64,000 bases of DNA from Hymenobacter gelipurpurascens (GTDB lineage Bacteria > Bacteroidota > Bacteroidia > Cytophagales > Hymenobacteraceae), in assembly GCF_900187375.1 (NCBI RefSeq), contig NZ_FYEW01000001.1:2666001-2730000 (forward strand), written 5' to 3'. The notes below the pieces were generated by a model, which was not told the DNA's origin, did no database searches, and saw only the letters and a list, made by a program, of their open reading frames with translations. The position numbers were made by a program, and so were the translations under genes. Positions 1 to 8,309 of this stretch are shown in pieces (positions within the stretch are counted from its first letter, which is position 1; the number at the start of each line of letters is the position of its first letter).

Positions 1-402
1 CCAGGCGGCCACATCCTCGGGCAAAGGCTGCCCATTTTCCAGCTGGGCCATTAGCTGCCGCTCGCGCTTGCGGCTGAAACGCACCAACCCCATGGCACCC
101 ATTACGGCGGCGCTTGTGCCCACACTGGCGTTTATGCCGGTGCTCCAGTCGGCATCACCTCTGACGGCATAGCTGGTAGCGCCTCCTATTAGCAGACCGC
201 CGCTAACCGCTCCAACAGTGCTAGCCAGCCGACCCCACTTAAACAGCTTATGCACTTGCTGCCGCAGGCTATCGGGCAAAGGTCTGGGCACGGCTACCGG
301 CGCAATTGTGGTGGTGGGCGTTATGACCGGGGTGGTCTGCTGGGCAAAACCAGTGCTGATACTCGCCGCGAAAAGCCCGAGGGCTACTAGGGTATTTTTC
401 AT
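1..402 (-). CDS. Secreted/membrane protein of unknown function (3' end cut off)
   Basis: Reading on the minus strand from the ATG at 400-402, 134 codons stay open to the window edge, so the C-terminus is missing. Residues 1-20 form a signal peptide (MKNTLVALGLFAASISTGFA, then QQ). A Thr/Pro-rich stretch follows, and from about residue 58 there is a Gly/Ala-rich hydrophobic segment, then a second one near residue 95, followed by a basic stretch (FSRKRERQ). This suggests a small envelope protein with a membrane hairpin. I do not recognise the family. The reading frame is supported by the signal peptide and by the G/C-rich third positions seen in neighbouring genes. Confidence 0.7.
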   Translation of the reverse strand, partial: MKNTLVALGLFAASISTGFAQQTTPVITPTTTIAPVAVPRPLPDSLRQQVHKLFKWGRLASTVGAVSGGLLIGGATSYAVRGDADWSTGINASVGTSAAVMGAMGLVRFSRKRERQLMAQLENGQPLPEDVAAW

Positions 403-566
403 ATCGTTGGGTTGGTTAAAAATAAGTTCAGCTAACCGATTACAGCATCGTACTGGTACACATCAGTGGTTATGTTCCTTCACCTGACTAAGGGTGGTAT
501 GTAGGTGTTGCCGACTGGTATTGGTAGTGCTTGCCAAGCGCCACTAGGCCTAGCAGGATCGAGTGG

Positions 567-1292
567 TTACTTACCAAGTGCCAGACCAATTCGGAACTCC
601 GCCATCAATTCCGGATCGAAATGCCAGCTTGCATGACGCATTATAGGTGTCCATTGTAATCCTACGTTGCCATCAACGAAGCCATAGCGCCCTAGGCGCC
701 GCTGTAGGCCATAGCACATGCTGGGTGTAGCAGTATTAGCATAATACTTTTCAACATCACTATAAGGGATATAGCTAATGTTGGTCTGGATAGCCGCTGA
801 AAAGTAGTTAGCTGAGAAGTTGTTGGCGCTTTTGCCCTGCCGGATGCGCTTTTTAAGATTATAATAATAACGGCCAGCTACCTGAGCGCCCATATCGAAG
901 TAACGCTTCGTGTATCGGGTAAATTGCTGATTGCTGGGATTGTACACAAATTGCCAACCCGGCTGCGCGGTAGGGTTAAGCTCGCCCAAAACCGAGAACA
1001 AAGTACCCAGTTTGCGCTCATAGATCAGATATACGCCGTACCGAAAACGGCCAAAGTCGTACCCCACATCGTTGAGGCCCAGTTTCCACAACTGGCTTTC
1101 CTCAATCTGGGACCTGATCAGGTAGTTGTAGCGCTCCTTGAGGTTGAAGTCGGACTGGTCGCTTTCCTCTTCTTCGTAGCTGATGCGGGAAGAATCGGGG
1201 GCGGCTACCTGGCCTAGGGCAGACTGGCTGGCGAAAAGCAGGAGCAGAAACAGGCCTAGCAGGCTGGCTCGCGGAAAGAAATAGGTAGTCAT
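567..1292 (-). CDS. Secreted beta-rich protein, probable outer-membrane protein
   Basis: 241 residues with a signal peptide at about 1-28 (hydrophobic run LLGLFLLLLF, then SALGQ). The mature part is rich in alternating aromatic and polar residues (YDFGRFRYGVYLIYERK, VAGRYYYNLKKRI, FRIGLALGK at the C-terminus), as in small outer-membrane beta-barrels of Bacteroidota. It lies 16 bp downstream of the DUF4097-like gene and on the same strand as the sigma/anti-sigma pair, so it may be the last gene of that unit. The family is not identified. The barrel assignment is inferred from composition only. Confidence 0.6.
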   Translation of the reverse strand: MTTYFFPRASLLGLFLLLLFASQSALGQVAAPDSSRISYEEEESDQSDFNLKERYNYLIRSQIEESQLWKLGLNDVGYDFGRFRYGVYLIYERKLGTLFSVLGELNPTAQPGWQFVYNPSNQQFTRYTKRYFDMGAQVAGRYYYNLKKRIRQGKSANNFSANYFSAAIQTNISYIPYSDVEKYYANTATPSMCYGLQRRLGRYGFVDGNVGLQWTPIMRHASWHFDPELMAEFRIGLALGK

Positions 1293-1308
1293 GGAAGATA
1301 AGCGGAAG

Positions 1309-2250
1309 CTAGCGACGAAGCAGTAAAGGATTGATCTGAAGCGTGACGGGCGCGTACGAGGTGTTCACGCGGATAAGTGGATCTGTTTTGCGGTACTGCA
1401 CCTGGAAGAAGGTGCGCGTGTTGACAACGCCCGGAGAAAAAGTAGTGTTAGCAGGCAGTTTTATGTTGCCGTGCAGGGTGGTGAACTCGTAGCTATACAA
1501 ATCCATCTGGGGCGACACAATCGTGACCTCGGTGCGGGCGGCCGTGATCTGTAGGCCAGTCAGGCCCGCCGTGGGCTCCACCCGAATGCTGCCATAAGTA
1601 TTGTAAATGGTATAGCGGCCGGCGGCATCGGTGAGGCGAATGGCGGCTTTGTCGGCGTGGCAGGTGAATGTCAGGTCGAGGTTGCGGGCCGTAATATCGG
1701 CGTACTTGCTCGTGATGGTAAGCTGGCCCTGCAAATCCTGCAGCTTTATCTGGCCGAACTCCTGCAGAATTTCCTGTAGGCCACTCAGGGAAGTGAGCAT
1801 AGTTTCGCCGTAGGCATTGGTGATCTGCAAGCTGATTTTGGCGGGCACCCACAGCGTGTATTCGGCCCGCAGGTTGCTTTGGAGCGTGGTGCCAGCGGCC
1901 AGCGTGAAGAAGTTGCGCAGGTTCACATCGTTGCCGGTCTGCTCAATGCGGTATTGCATCACCTGCAGTTCCCGCTCGGCCACGGCGCGGTCGGGGTGCT
2001 TGGCCACGAGGCGCAGCACCAAGCGGGCGGTGGGTTTATCCCAGCCCTGCACATGCACGGTGGCTTTTTCGCCCTGCACATAGATGCGGGTGGTGGGCGT
2101 GAGCGGGAGCGTTTTCTCGATGGTGCGCGTCACGACCTGCACTTTGGTTTGCGCCTGGCCTAGCGTGGCGCTACTCAGCAAAAGCAGCACCACCAGCCAG
2201 CACCGCCGACGCTGCCGTTGGGGCATGTGCCTATATAGAAGTTCCAGCAT
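1309..2250 (-). CDS. Secreted DUF4097-like beta-helical protein
   Basis: 313 residues. A signal peptide with basic N-region (MPQRQRRR) and hydrophobic core (CWLVVLLLLSSATLG) ends near residue 34. The rest consists of short repeating beta strands in which Ile/Leu/Val alternate with polar residues (SLQITNAYGET, GQLTITSKYADI, SIRVEPTAGLT), the pattern of the DUF4097/putative-adhesin beta-helix family that often sits next to ECF sigma and anti-sigma genes in Bacteroidota. Its start codon overlaps the stop of the upstream anti-sigma gene by one base, so the genes are almost certainly co-transcribed. It may be an envelope stress effector or a cargo regulated by the sigma factor. The role is inference. 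Confidence 0.65.
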   Translation of the reverse strand: MLELLYRHMPQRQRRRCWLVVLLLLSSATLGQAQTKVQVVTRTIEKTLPLTPTTRIYVQGEKATVHVQGWDKPTARLVLRLVAKHPDRAVAERELQVMQYRIEQTGNDVNLRNFFTLAAGTTLQSNLRAEYTLWVPAKISLQITNAYGETMLTSLSGLQEILQEFGQIKLQDLQGQLTITSKYADITARNLDLTFTCHADKAAIRLTDAAGRYTIYNTYGSIRVEPTAGLTGLQITAARTEVTIVSPQMDLYSYEFTTLHGNIKLPANTTFSPGVVNTRTFFQVQYRKTDPLIRVNTSYAPVTLQINPLLLRR

Positions 2251-2957
2251 CAGGTTATCAATAATTGAATAAGCTCTTTCGTGACGGTTGCTTTGAGGGC
2301 CGTGACGCGGGTTTGGTAGCGTACCAGTTCCGGGTTGCTACCAAAGCGCTGCACTTCCTGCTGCAGGCGCTTTTCCTCCGCGTCCAGCTCGGCCATCTGC
2401 TGCTTTAGGCTCCGGAACTCCGGCGACTGGCAGCCAGCCGGCACCTTGGTGCATTGGGCATTGATGAACGCCATGCCTTCATGCTCTTCGGCCACGTCAT
2501 CGGGCAGCGCCAGGGGCTCTTCCGTGGTGTTGAGCGGGGCCGATACGGTTTCCACGCTATAGCTGACGCGCTCCGTGGTGGCTATCGGGATGGGGGTAGC
2601 GCTAGGCCAGTAGTGCCACGCCAGCAGCACCAGCAGCCAGCTGGCGGCCATGGCTCCTACGCGCAGCACCCGCGCTGTAGGCCACATGGGGCGCACAACT
2701 GCCGGCGTAGGCCATACTGGTTGGATTTCCGCTATAGGCTCTTGGTCTAGCTCGGCCAGTATATTGTCCCAGACCAGTTCATCGGGCTCATGCTCGGGCA
2801 GCTCATGGCGCACCTCATCTAGGGCCGCCGCAAAGTCGAGCTGCTGTACAATACGTTCCCAGGCCTGCTCCGCTGGTACGTGCTGAGGCAGGCTGGCAAT
2901 AGCTTTATGGAGATGAATGCGACCAAACTCGGGGCCTTCTTCAATTTCTTCTTTCAT
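2250..2957 (-). CDS. Probable anti-sigma factor, single-pass membrane protein
   Basis: 235 residues with one transmembrane segment at about 99-117 (VGAMAASWLLVLLAWHYW). This puts an acidic N-terminal region in the cytoplasm and about 115 residues in the periplasm, ending in a charged, coiled-coil-like helix (residues ~180-230, rich in Glu, Gln, Leu). The cytoplasmic part carries two similar ~19-residue modules (LPQHVPAEQAWERIVQQLD and LPEHEPDELVWDNILAELD at about 23-41 and 53-71), which look like an internal duplication. No zinc-binding HxxxCxxC motif is visible. It overlaps the sigma-factor gene by 4 bp (ATGA). Position and topology suggest it sequesters that sigma factor; sequence alone does not prove it. 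Confidence 0.65.
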   Translation of the reverse strand: MKEEIEEGPEFGRIHLHKAIASLPQHVPAEQAWERIVQQLDFAAALDEVRHELPEHEPDELVWDNILAELDQEPIAEIQPVWPTPAVVRPMWPTARVLRVGAMAASWLLVLLAWHYWPSATPIPIATTERVSYSVETVSAPLNTTEEPLALPDDVAEEHEGMAFINAQCTKVPAGCQSPEFRSLKQQMAELDAEEKRLQQEVQRFGSNPELVRYQTRVTALKATVTKELIQLLIT

Positions 2958-3502
2958 CGGCGTAGTTCCTGAAGTTTTCCCTGCAGCAGGCGCTTGGCGT
3001 GGAAGAGCTGCGACTTGCTGGTGCCTTCCGAGATACTGAGCATCTCGGCTACTTCGCGGTGGGCGTAGCCTTCTACCTCAATCAGGCAGAAAACGGTTCG
3101 GTAGCCCGTGGGGAGGCTCTGAATAGCTCTTTCCAGAAGCTCACCCGTCAGGTTATCGTGCCAGCAGATGCTGGGCTCGGGGTGGCGCTGCTGGTCATAG
3201 ACCTCCATGCGCTGCTCCCGCTGCTGAATCACGAGGGCCCGGCGCACCACAATGGTGCGGATCCAGGCACCCAAAGCCGCATCCTGCCGAAAAGCGGCCA
3301 GGTTACGGAACACGTCCACGAAGGCATCCTGCAACGCATCCTGAGCCAGTTCCCGGTCGTTGAGAATGCGCAGCGCACACGAGAACATAGCTTTTTTGTA
3401 CCGGTCGTAGAGCTGCCGTTGAGCCATCCGGTCTTGCCGGATGCAGCCCGCTAGCAGCTCTTGGTCTACCAGTAGTGTATGGGGAGTAGAGGTTGTTGAC
3501 AA
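2954..3502 (-). CDS. ECF-family RNA polymerase sigma factor
   Basis: 182 residues, the usual length of an extracytoplasmic-function sigma-70 factor. Region 2 is at about 25-95, with the core-binding and -10 recognition helix (DRELAQDALQDAFVDVFRNL, then FRQDAALGAWIRTIVVRRA). Region 4 is at about 125-180 (LPTGYRTVFCLIEVEGYAHR, EVAEMLSISEGTSKSQLFHA), the helix-turn-helix that reads the -35 element. The linker between them is short. It is the first gene of a minus-strand unit with the anti-sigma factor (4-bp overlap), the DUF4097-like protein and probably the barrel-like protein. Its regulon cannot be told from this window. Confidence 0.9.
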   Translation of the reverse strand: MSTTSTPHTLLVDQELLAGCIRQDRMAQRQLYDRYKKAMFSCALRILNDRELAQDALQDAFVDVFRNLAAFRQDAALGAWIRTIVVRRALVIQQREQRMEVYDQQRHPEPSICWHDNLTGELLERAIQSLPTGYRTVFCLIEVEGYAHREVAEMLSISEGTSKSQLFHAKRLLQGKLQELRR

Positions 3503-3947
3503 GCAAGTAGCGCTGTTTGGCCTAAAGTGCTGGCGGCCCGCAGAAAGGTTGGTTGGGCCCTAAAAATATTCTGAGTAGTGGCCTACAGAGACTAGCAGGC
3601 CCAAGCTACGCAGCCCTAACCGCCGGAAACGCATGTAGCTCTGTGGGCAAGGGCTATGTGCCAATCTGCTCCTCAATGAAGATCAGGGGGGACCCCAAGC
3701 TGGACCGTATACTGAATAGAACCTTGTTTATTTTTCACTTTCCTCGGGCATATCCTAATAAATCTATCATATTTACTTATTCTAATTTAATAGCACTTAA
3801 ATCTTACCAAAGTAATCTTCTCTTTGCCTTTCCTGCTTTGTGCTTGCAGGCCACTGCTTTACTGCTGCCGTGGTCTCGGGGCCTGTTGCAGAGGAGCACG
3901 CACATTTTCCGGCATTTCCTTTCCTTATCTACCTCTCACCTAGTTAT
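3503..3947. other. Divergent intergenic region, 445 bp
   Basis: Lies between the leftward sigma-factor gene and the rightward T9SS cargo gene, so it must hold both promoters. The half nearer the cargo gene (about 3715-3830) is clearly A+T-rich compared with the surroundings. I see no exact TAnnTTTG box in it, no RNA gene, and no protein-coding frame with believable composition. Confidence 0.4.
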
Positions 3948-6900
3948 ATGCCCTCAACTCTACAGTTCTCTACAAGCACCTTGTGTCAGCAGCCTAAGCG
4001 GCTTTGGCCCCTGCTGGCGGCCGCTCTAGGCCTATTAGGTTCGCAGCCCATTGCCGCGCAGCAAACGTTGCGGAAGCAGCTGGCCCCGGTTCCGGCCCAG
4101 ACGTCCATCAGGCTGCCTTACGCGGCTCCAGCAAGTCACGTGGTGGCCGCCTTGGCCCGGCCAACAGTAGCCCACGGCGTGCAAGCCAGCATCAGCTCCA
4201 CGGCCACTGGCGGCAACTGGAGCGACCCTACCACGTGGGCGGGTGGCATAGTACCCAGCGCCGCCGATGAGGTGACCATAGTGGCCGGCGCTACTGTAAC
4301 GGTAGATGTAGCTGCTGCCTGCGCTTCCCTCACTATTGCCAATACGGCCTCCCTGCTCACTTCTACTACCACGGCCTACCAGCTGCAGGTGGCCGGCAGC
4401 GTAACCAACAACGGCACCCTCGACCTAAGCAACAGCGCCACAGTGGGTACTGATCTGCGGTTTACCGGAGCGGGCAGCGCCAGCTTCACGGGCACGGGCA
4501 CTACCGACCTGCAAACCGTTTCATTGGCCAAATCTGTGCGCGATGATGTGGTGGATATGAACCTCCCGACCCTCTCCGTGAAAGGTAGCGCCACCACCGG
4601 CGACGGGTTCCTTATTACACGCGTCGGCACCCCCTTGGCCGATGACATGACCGGCACACTGAAGATTTCCGGTTCGGCTACTATCAGCAACAAAGTAGTA
4701 GGTGGCGCTGCAGGCTACACACTGCCCGCCACGGGTGGCCTATGGCTGAGCAACGCCAATTTCACGGTGCTAGGTCAGACGGGCTCGCCCACCATCAATG
4801 GCCTGCTGCGCATTTCGGCGGGCACGTACAATGTGGGTACTGCCTCGGGCAACTCTCTGGGCTTTGGCACCGGCGCACTGTACACGCAGGAAGGAGGCAC
4901 GGTAAACATTGCCGGACGTCTGAACACCGCCAACGCCATCACCTTTACCATGAGCGGCGGCGACCTGAACGTGGTAACCGTTGGCAATGCATCTGCTAGC
5001 AGCTTCAGTTTCTCTCTCTCCAATAACACCGCCGCCAACACCCAGACTATTTCGGGTGGCACTATTACGCTGGTGCAGCCAAATACCAACGCGGCCATTG
5101 TGGCCGCCGATTACTACGTTTTGGGCAGCATGACCGCTACTGGCGGCACATTGCGCATAGGCACTGGCGCTACCACGGCGCCGGCTACTGGCCAGGCCAC
5201 CTTCCGGCTGGCTGGCAATGCCCCCGGTCTGCTGATTGATGGGACAACCACGGCTAAAACTGCCTTGTTGGCGGCTCAACTGGTGGTGCGCGGCAATACA
5301 GTAGTGCAGGCCACTTCCACGCTCGACCTAAACGGTTTCTTGCTGCTGCAGGCGGGCCCCACATTTACCAACAACGGCACCTTCACGGCTAATACGTCGG
5401 CGAGTGGTTCTACCATTCCGGGCAGCCGCTTGTATTTTCAGAGCAGCGCTGCGCAAACCCTGAACGGCACTGGCACCTTCACCAGCCCTATTCGCCAAAT
5501 CACCTTCGAGAATACGGGCGGTGGCGTAACCATAGCAGCCCCTATTGCTGCTACCAGTGTAGCCATGTTTACGGGTAATGTACTGGGCGCTAACAACCTG
5601 ACTATTGGCGGCGGTAACCCAGTGTTCAATAGCATTCAGTACGGCGTGACGGGTAGTACCACTACCGCGGGTAATTTCGATGTGGCACCGGCATTCAATC
5701 TTGGTAGCGGGGCTCTGCAGTTGATTTATGCCCCAGAAACGGCCCCTCGCACCACCGGCTTCGAAATACCGGCGTCGCGGGCCGTAGACGTTATCACGAT
5801 GAGCAACCCTGCAGGCGTGGTAGTAGCAGGCGGCAACATTCAGGTGGCCGGTGTGAGCAATGCTTCCGTGCTGCTTTCCAATGGCATTATTACTACTTCT
5901 CCCTCCAATACACTCATCATTGGGGCCGGAGCCGGCGATTTTCCGGTGGGTTCTGCCCTCAGCTACGTGAAAGGCCCGCTGGGCATCACGGTGAATAGCA
6001 CTACCCCCGTTTCGCGCACTTTCGCCGTTGGCGATGCTACGGGCTGGCGTCCGGTGGTGCTTATGGGCATCAGCACCACGGCGGCCCAAACATTCACGGC
6101 TACGGTAGTTGGTGGCGCCACGGGCGGCACGGTTTCCGGCGCCCTTTCCAGCCTGAACCCTACACGCTACGTGCGCATACAAAACACGGCCAACTTACCT
6201 GCTTCGGCCCGTGTGCAGCTCAGCTATGGAACGAATGACATAGCGGGCGGCACGGCTACCACGGTGGTTGCGCAGGCAGCTACCGCTACCGGCGTTTTCG
6301 TATCGCGGGGCGGAGCGCTGGCTACAGTTCCCACAACCGGCGTCGTTTCAACTCAGGACCTGACACCCGGCAACGACTTCTTTGTGCTGGCTAACACCGA
6401 GGGCGGTGTCCTGGCTTCCTCAGCGGCCAGTGTATGCGGGGGCACTAATGCGGGCGTCATCACGCTTACCGGCAACCAGGGCACTGTGGTAAATTACCAG
6501 GCCGACAGTGGCACCGGTTTCCAGGATGTGGCCGGCACCAACACGGGCGCTACCTATGCCTTCGCCAACCTGACGGCTACCACCACGTTCCGCGCCGTTA
6601 TCCTGACGGCTGACAACCGCACCGTGTACTCGGCTCCCGTTACGGTAACCGCAACGCCAACTCCTTCGGCAGCCTTCAGCTACGCTACTGCCACCTACTG
6701 CCTGGGCGCTGCCAACCCAACGCCCACCATCACGGGCGCAGCCGGCGGCACATTCAGCAGCTCAGCCACCGGCCTAGTGATTGATCCGGCAACGGGCGTT
6801 ATCAACCTGGCTACCAGCACTGCCGGCACCTACACCATTACCTACACCGTAGCCGGCACTTGCGCTAGCACAGCTACGGCCACCATTACCATCAATGCCA

Positions 6901-7388
6901 CACCTGCTCGCCCCACGGTAACGGTAGTGTACAATGGCCTCACTACTACGCTCACCAGCTCAGCGGCTACCGGCAACCAATGGTACCTGAATGGCACAGC
7001 CATTGCGGGCGCCACCAACCAAACCTACGTGGTGAATGCGGCAGCCCAATATGGCTCTTACACGGTGGCTACTACGGCCAGCGGCTGTGCCTCCCAGCCT
7101 TCGCAGCCGCTCGTAGTAACGTCGGCCGTGAAGCCGCTGGCCGGCACCTCCCTCACGCTGTTCCCCACGCCTACTACCGATGGTCACCTCACCCTGGAGC
7201 TGAAAGGCTACACCAAAGCCGTGACGCTGAGCATCTACAACGCTGTAGGCCAGCAGGTGCGTAGCCTGACGGTGCCCGCGGGTCGTCAGCTGCAACCTCT
7301 CGACCTGAGCCAGCTGCCCGGTGGCATCTATATCCTGCGCGCGCAAACCGCAGGTGGCCTAGATGTTCGTCGGATTGTGAAGGAATAG
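3948..7388 (+). CDS. Large secreted protein with C-terminal type IX secretion sorting domain
   Basis: 1146 residues from the ATG at 3948, which gives an N-terminal signal peptide ending near LGSQPIAAQQ; an in-frame start further upstream would bury it. About residues 70-150 match a G8-like segment (GGNWSDPTTWAGGIVPSAAD, then a beta-rich VTVDVAAACASLTI). The middle is long, Thr/Ser/Gly/Ala-rich and low in charge, and looks like beta-helix or Ig-like repeats. Near 960-1020 is an Ig-like stretch with the motif GGTFSS. The last ~80 residues (LTLFPTPTTDGHLTLEL, GQQVRSLTV, LPGGIYILRA, VRRIVKE) are a type A T9SS sorting domain, so the protein is exported across the outer membrane and probably anchored there. 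No catalytic domain is recognised; adhesin or surface-layer roles are possible. Confidence 0.85.
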   Translation: MPSTLQFSTSTLCQQPKRLWPLLAAALGLLGSQPIAAQQTLRKQLAPVPAQTSIRLPYAAPASHVVAALARPTVAHGVQASISSTATGGNWSDPTTWAGGIVPSAADEVTIVAGATVTVDVAAACASLTIANTASLLTSTTTAYQLQVAGSVTNNGTLDLSNSATVGTDLRFTGAGSASFTGTGTTDLQTVSLAKSVRDDVVDMNLPTLSVKGSATTGDGFLITRVGTPLADDMTGTLKISGSATISNKVVGGAAGYTLPATGGLWLSNANFTVLGQTGSPTINGLLRISAGTYNVGTASGNSLGFGTGALYTQEGGTVNIAGRLNTANAITFTMSGGDLNVVTVGNASASSFSFSLSNNTAANTQTISGGTITLVQPNTNAAIVAADYYVLGSMTATGGTLRIGTGATTAPATGQATFRLAGNAPGLLIDGTTTAKTALLAAQLVVRGNTVVQATSTLDLNGFLLLQAGPTFTNNGTFTANTSASGSTIPGSRLYFQSSAAQTLNGTGTFTSPIRQITFENTGGGVTIAAPIAATSVAMFTGNVLGANNLTIGGGNPVFNSIQYGVTGSTTTAGNFDVAPAFNLGSGALQLIYAPETAPRTTGFEIPASRAVDVITMSNPAGVVVAGGNIQVAGVSNASVLLSNGIITTSPSNTLIIGAGAGDFPVGSALSYVKGPLGITVNSTTPVSRTFAVGDATGWRPVVLMGISTTAAQTFTATVVGGATGGTVSGALSSLNPTRYVRIQNTANLPASARVQLSYGTNDIAGGTATTVVAQAATATGVFVSRGGALATVPTTGVVSTQDLTPGNDFFVLANTEGGVLASSAASVCGGTNAGVITLTGNQGTVVNYQADSGTGFQDVAGTNTGATYAFANLTATTTFRAVILTADNRTVYSAPVTVTATPTPSAAFSYATATYCLGAANPTPTITGAAGGTFSSSATGLVIDPATGVINLATSTAGTYTITYTVAGTCASTATATITINATPARPTVTVVYNGLTTTLTSSAATGNQWYLNGTAIAGATNQTYVVNAAAQYGSYTVATTASGCASQPSQPLVVTSAVKPLAGTSLTLFPTPTTDGHLTLELKGYTKAVTLSIYNAVGQQVRSLTVPAGRQLQPLDLSQLPGGIYILRAQTAGGLDVRRIVKE

Positions 7389-7411
7389 CCTTCCGATTTT
7401 TCTGTGATTGG

Positions 7412-7446
7412 AAAGTCCCGCTGGCCTTGTGCTGGCGGGACTTTTT
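7412..7446 (+). terminator. Rho-independent terminator after the T9SS cargo gene
   Basis: A perfect 10-bp stem (AAAGTCCCGC at 7412-7421 pairing with GCGGGACTTT at 7435-7444) has a 13-nt loop and ends in a T run. It begins 24 bp after the stop codon of the T9SS gene. Confidence 0.85.
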
Positions 7447-7491
7447 GCTGGCCCGCAAGTTCCTGGCCTCGGTCAAATTCCTCAGGTCGTG

Positions 7492-7499
7492 TAGCTTTG
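7492..7499 (+). promoter_or_regulatory. Candidate -7 box (TAGCTTTG) for the HupE/UreJ-like gene
   Basis: TAGCTTTG matches the Bacteroidota -7 consensus TAnnTTTG exactly. It ends only 4 nt before the ATG at 7504, so a transcript from it would be leaderless or nearly so. No clear TTTG box is seen at the expected distance upstream, which lowers confidence. Confidence 0.4.
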
Positions 7500-7503
7500 C
7501 CAT

Positions 7504-8109
7504 ATGTCGGTATTCCAAACGTATCTACAGCTCGGGTTTCTCCATATTTTCAACCTGGGTGCCTACGACCACATGGTGTTCCTGCTGGCCCTGTGCGCGC
7601 CCTACGTGCTGCGCGACTGGCGGCCGGTGGTGGCCTTGGTCACGAGCTTCACCGTAGGCCACTCGCTCACGCTGGCGCTGGCTACGCTGGGCGTGGTCAA
7701 CTACTCGCCTCAGCTGATTGAGGTTCTGATTCCTATCACTATCCTGATTACCTGCGTGGCCAATTTGTGGCAAGCCAGTAGGCCAGTCAGTCGGCCCAGC
7801 CCCAACCGCCGCGAGCCCGCCAGCCGGGTTTTCCTGACGCTTCCGAACCTTCTGGCTGCTATGTTTGGCCTGATTCATGGCCTCGGCTTTTCCAGTTACC
7901 TGCGTGAGCTGCTAGGCCACCAGAGCCGCCCCGTACTGGAGCTGCTGGCCTTCAATGTGGGCGTAGAGCTCGGCCAGTTGCTCATTGTGAGCCTGATTCT
8001 GGTTGTGGGCTTCATAGTGCTACGCATCTTCGGGGCCGCCCGCCGCGACTGGCTGCTTGTAACCACCGGCGCCGCTCTGGGCATTGCTCTCACGCTACTG
8101 GTGAAATAG
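7504..8109 (+). CDS. HupE/UreJ-family membrane protein, probable metal (nickel) permease
   Basis: 201 residues, about six hydrophobic segments. The N-terminus has the family's metal-site pattern H14-(4)-G19-x-x-D22-H23 (HIFNLGAYDH). Two further conserved histidine motifs follow: GHSLTLAL near residue 58 and GLIHGLGFSS near 125. HupE/UreJ proteins carry nickel or cobalt across the inner membrane for hydrogenase or urease. The start must be the ATG at 7504, because the next Met lies inside the metal motif. The urease genes begin 7 kb further on, so a role in nickel supply is possible, but the gene stands alone between the T9SS gene and a peptidase. Confidence 0.8.
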   Translation: MSVFQTYLQLGFLHIFNLGAYDHMVFLLALCAPYVLRDWRPVVALVTSFTVGHSLTLALATLGVVNYSPQLIEVLIPITILITCVANLWQASRPVSRPSPNRREPASRVFLTLPNLLAAMFGLIHGLGFSSYLRELLGHQSRPVLELLAFNVGVELGQLLIVSLILVVGFIVLRIFGAARRDWLLVTTGAALGIALTLLVK

Positions 8110-8264
8110 TGAAGTGGCCTAGGCCTGGCATGGCGAGCAGCGCGAAGCACCAGAAGCAGCTCTGCACCATTTCACAAATTCACAATTTCATCTCTTCGCC
8201 ACGCAACTCCGCTAGGCCAGTTGGTGTCTTTCGCGGCACGCGAGGATAAGCGGCGCTAGGCCAG

Positions 8265-8272
8265 TATCTTCG
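8265..8272 (+). promoter_or_regulatory. Weak candidate -7 box (TATCTTCG) for the M1 peptidase gene
   Basis: TATCTTCG differs from TAnnTTTG at one position and lies 37 nt before the ATG at 8310. No good -33 TTTG partner is visible. Confidence 0.3.
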
Positions 8273-8309
8273 CTTTTGTAAGGCGTCTTTCACTCCCCTT
8301 TTGCAACCT

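Noticed and set aside
5328..6182. Open frame antisense to the T9SS cargo gene
   Set aside because: The Thr/Ala/Gly-rich sense gene produces it; no motif or start context supports a real gene.
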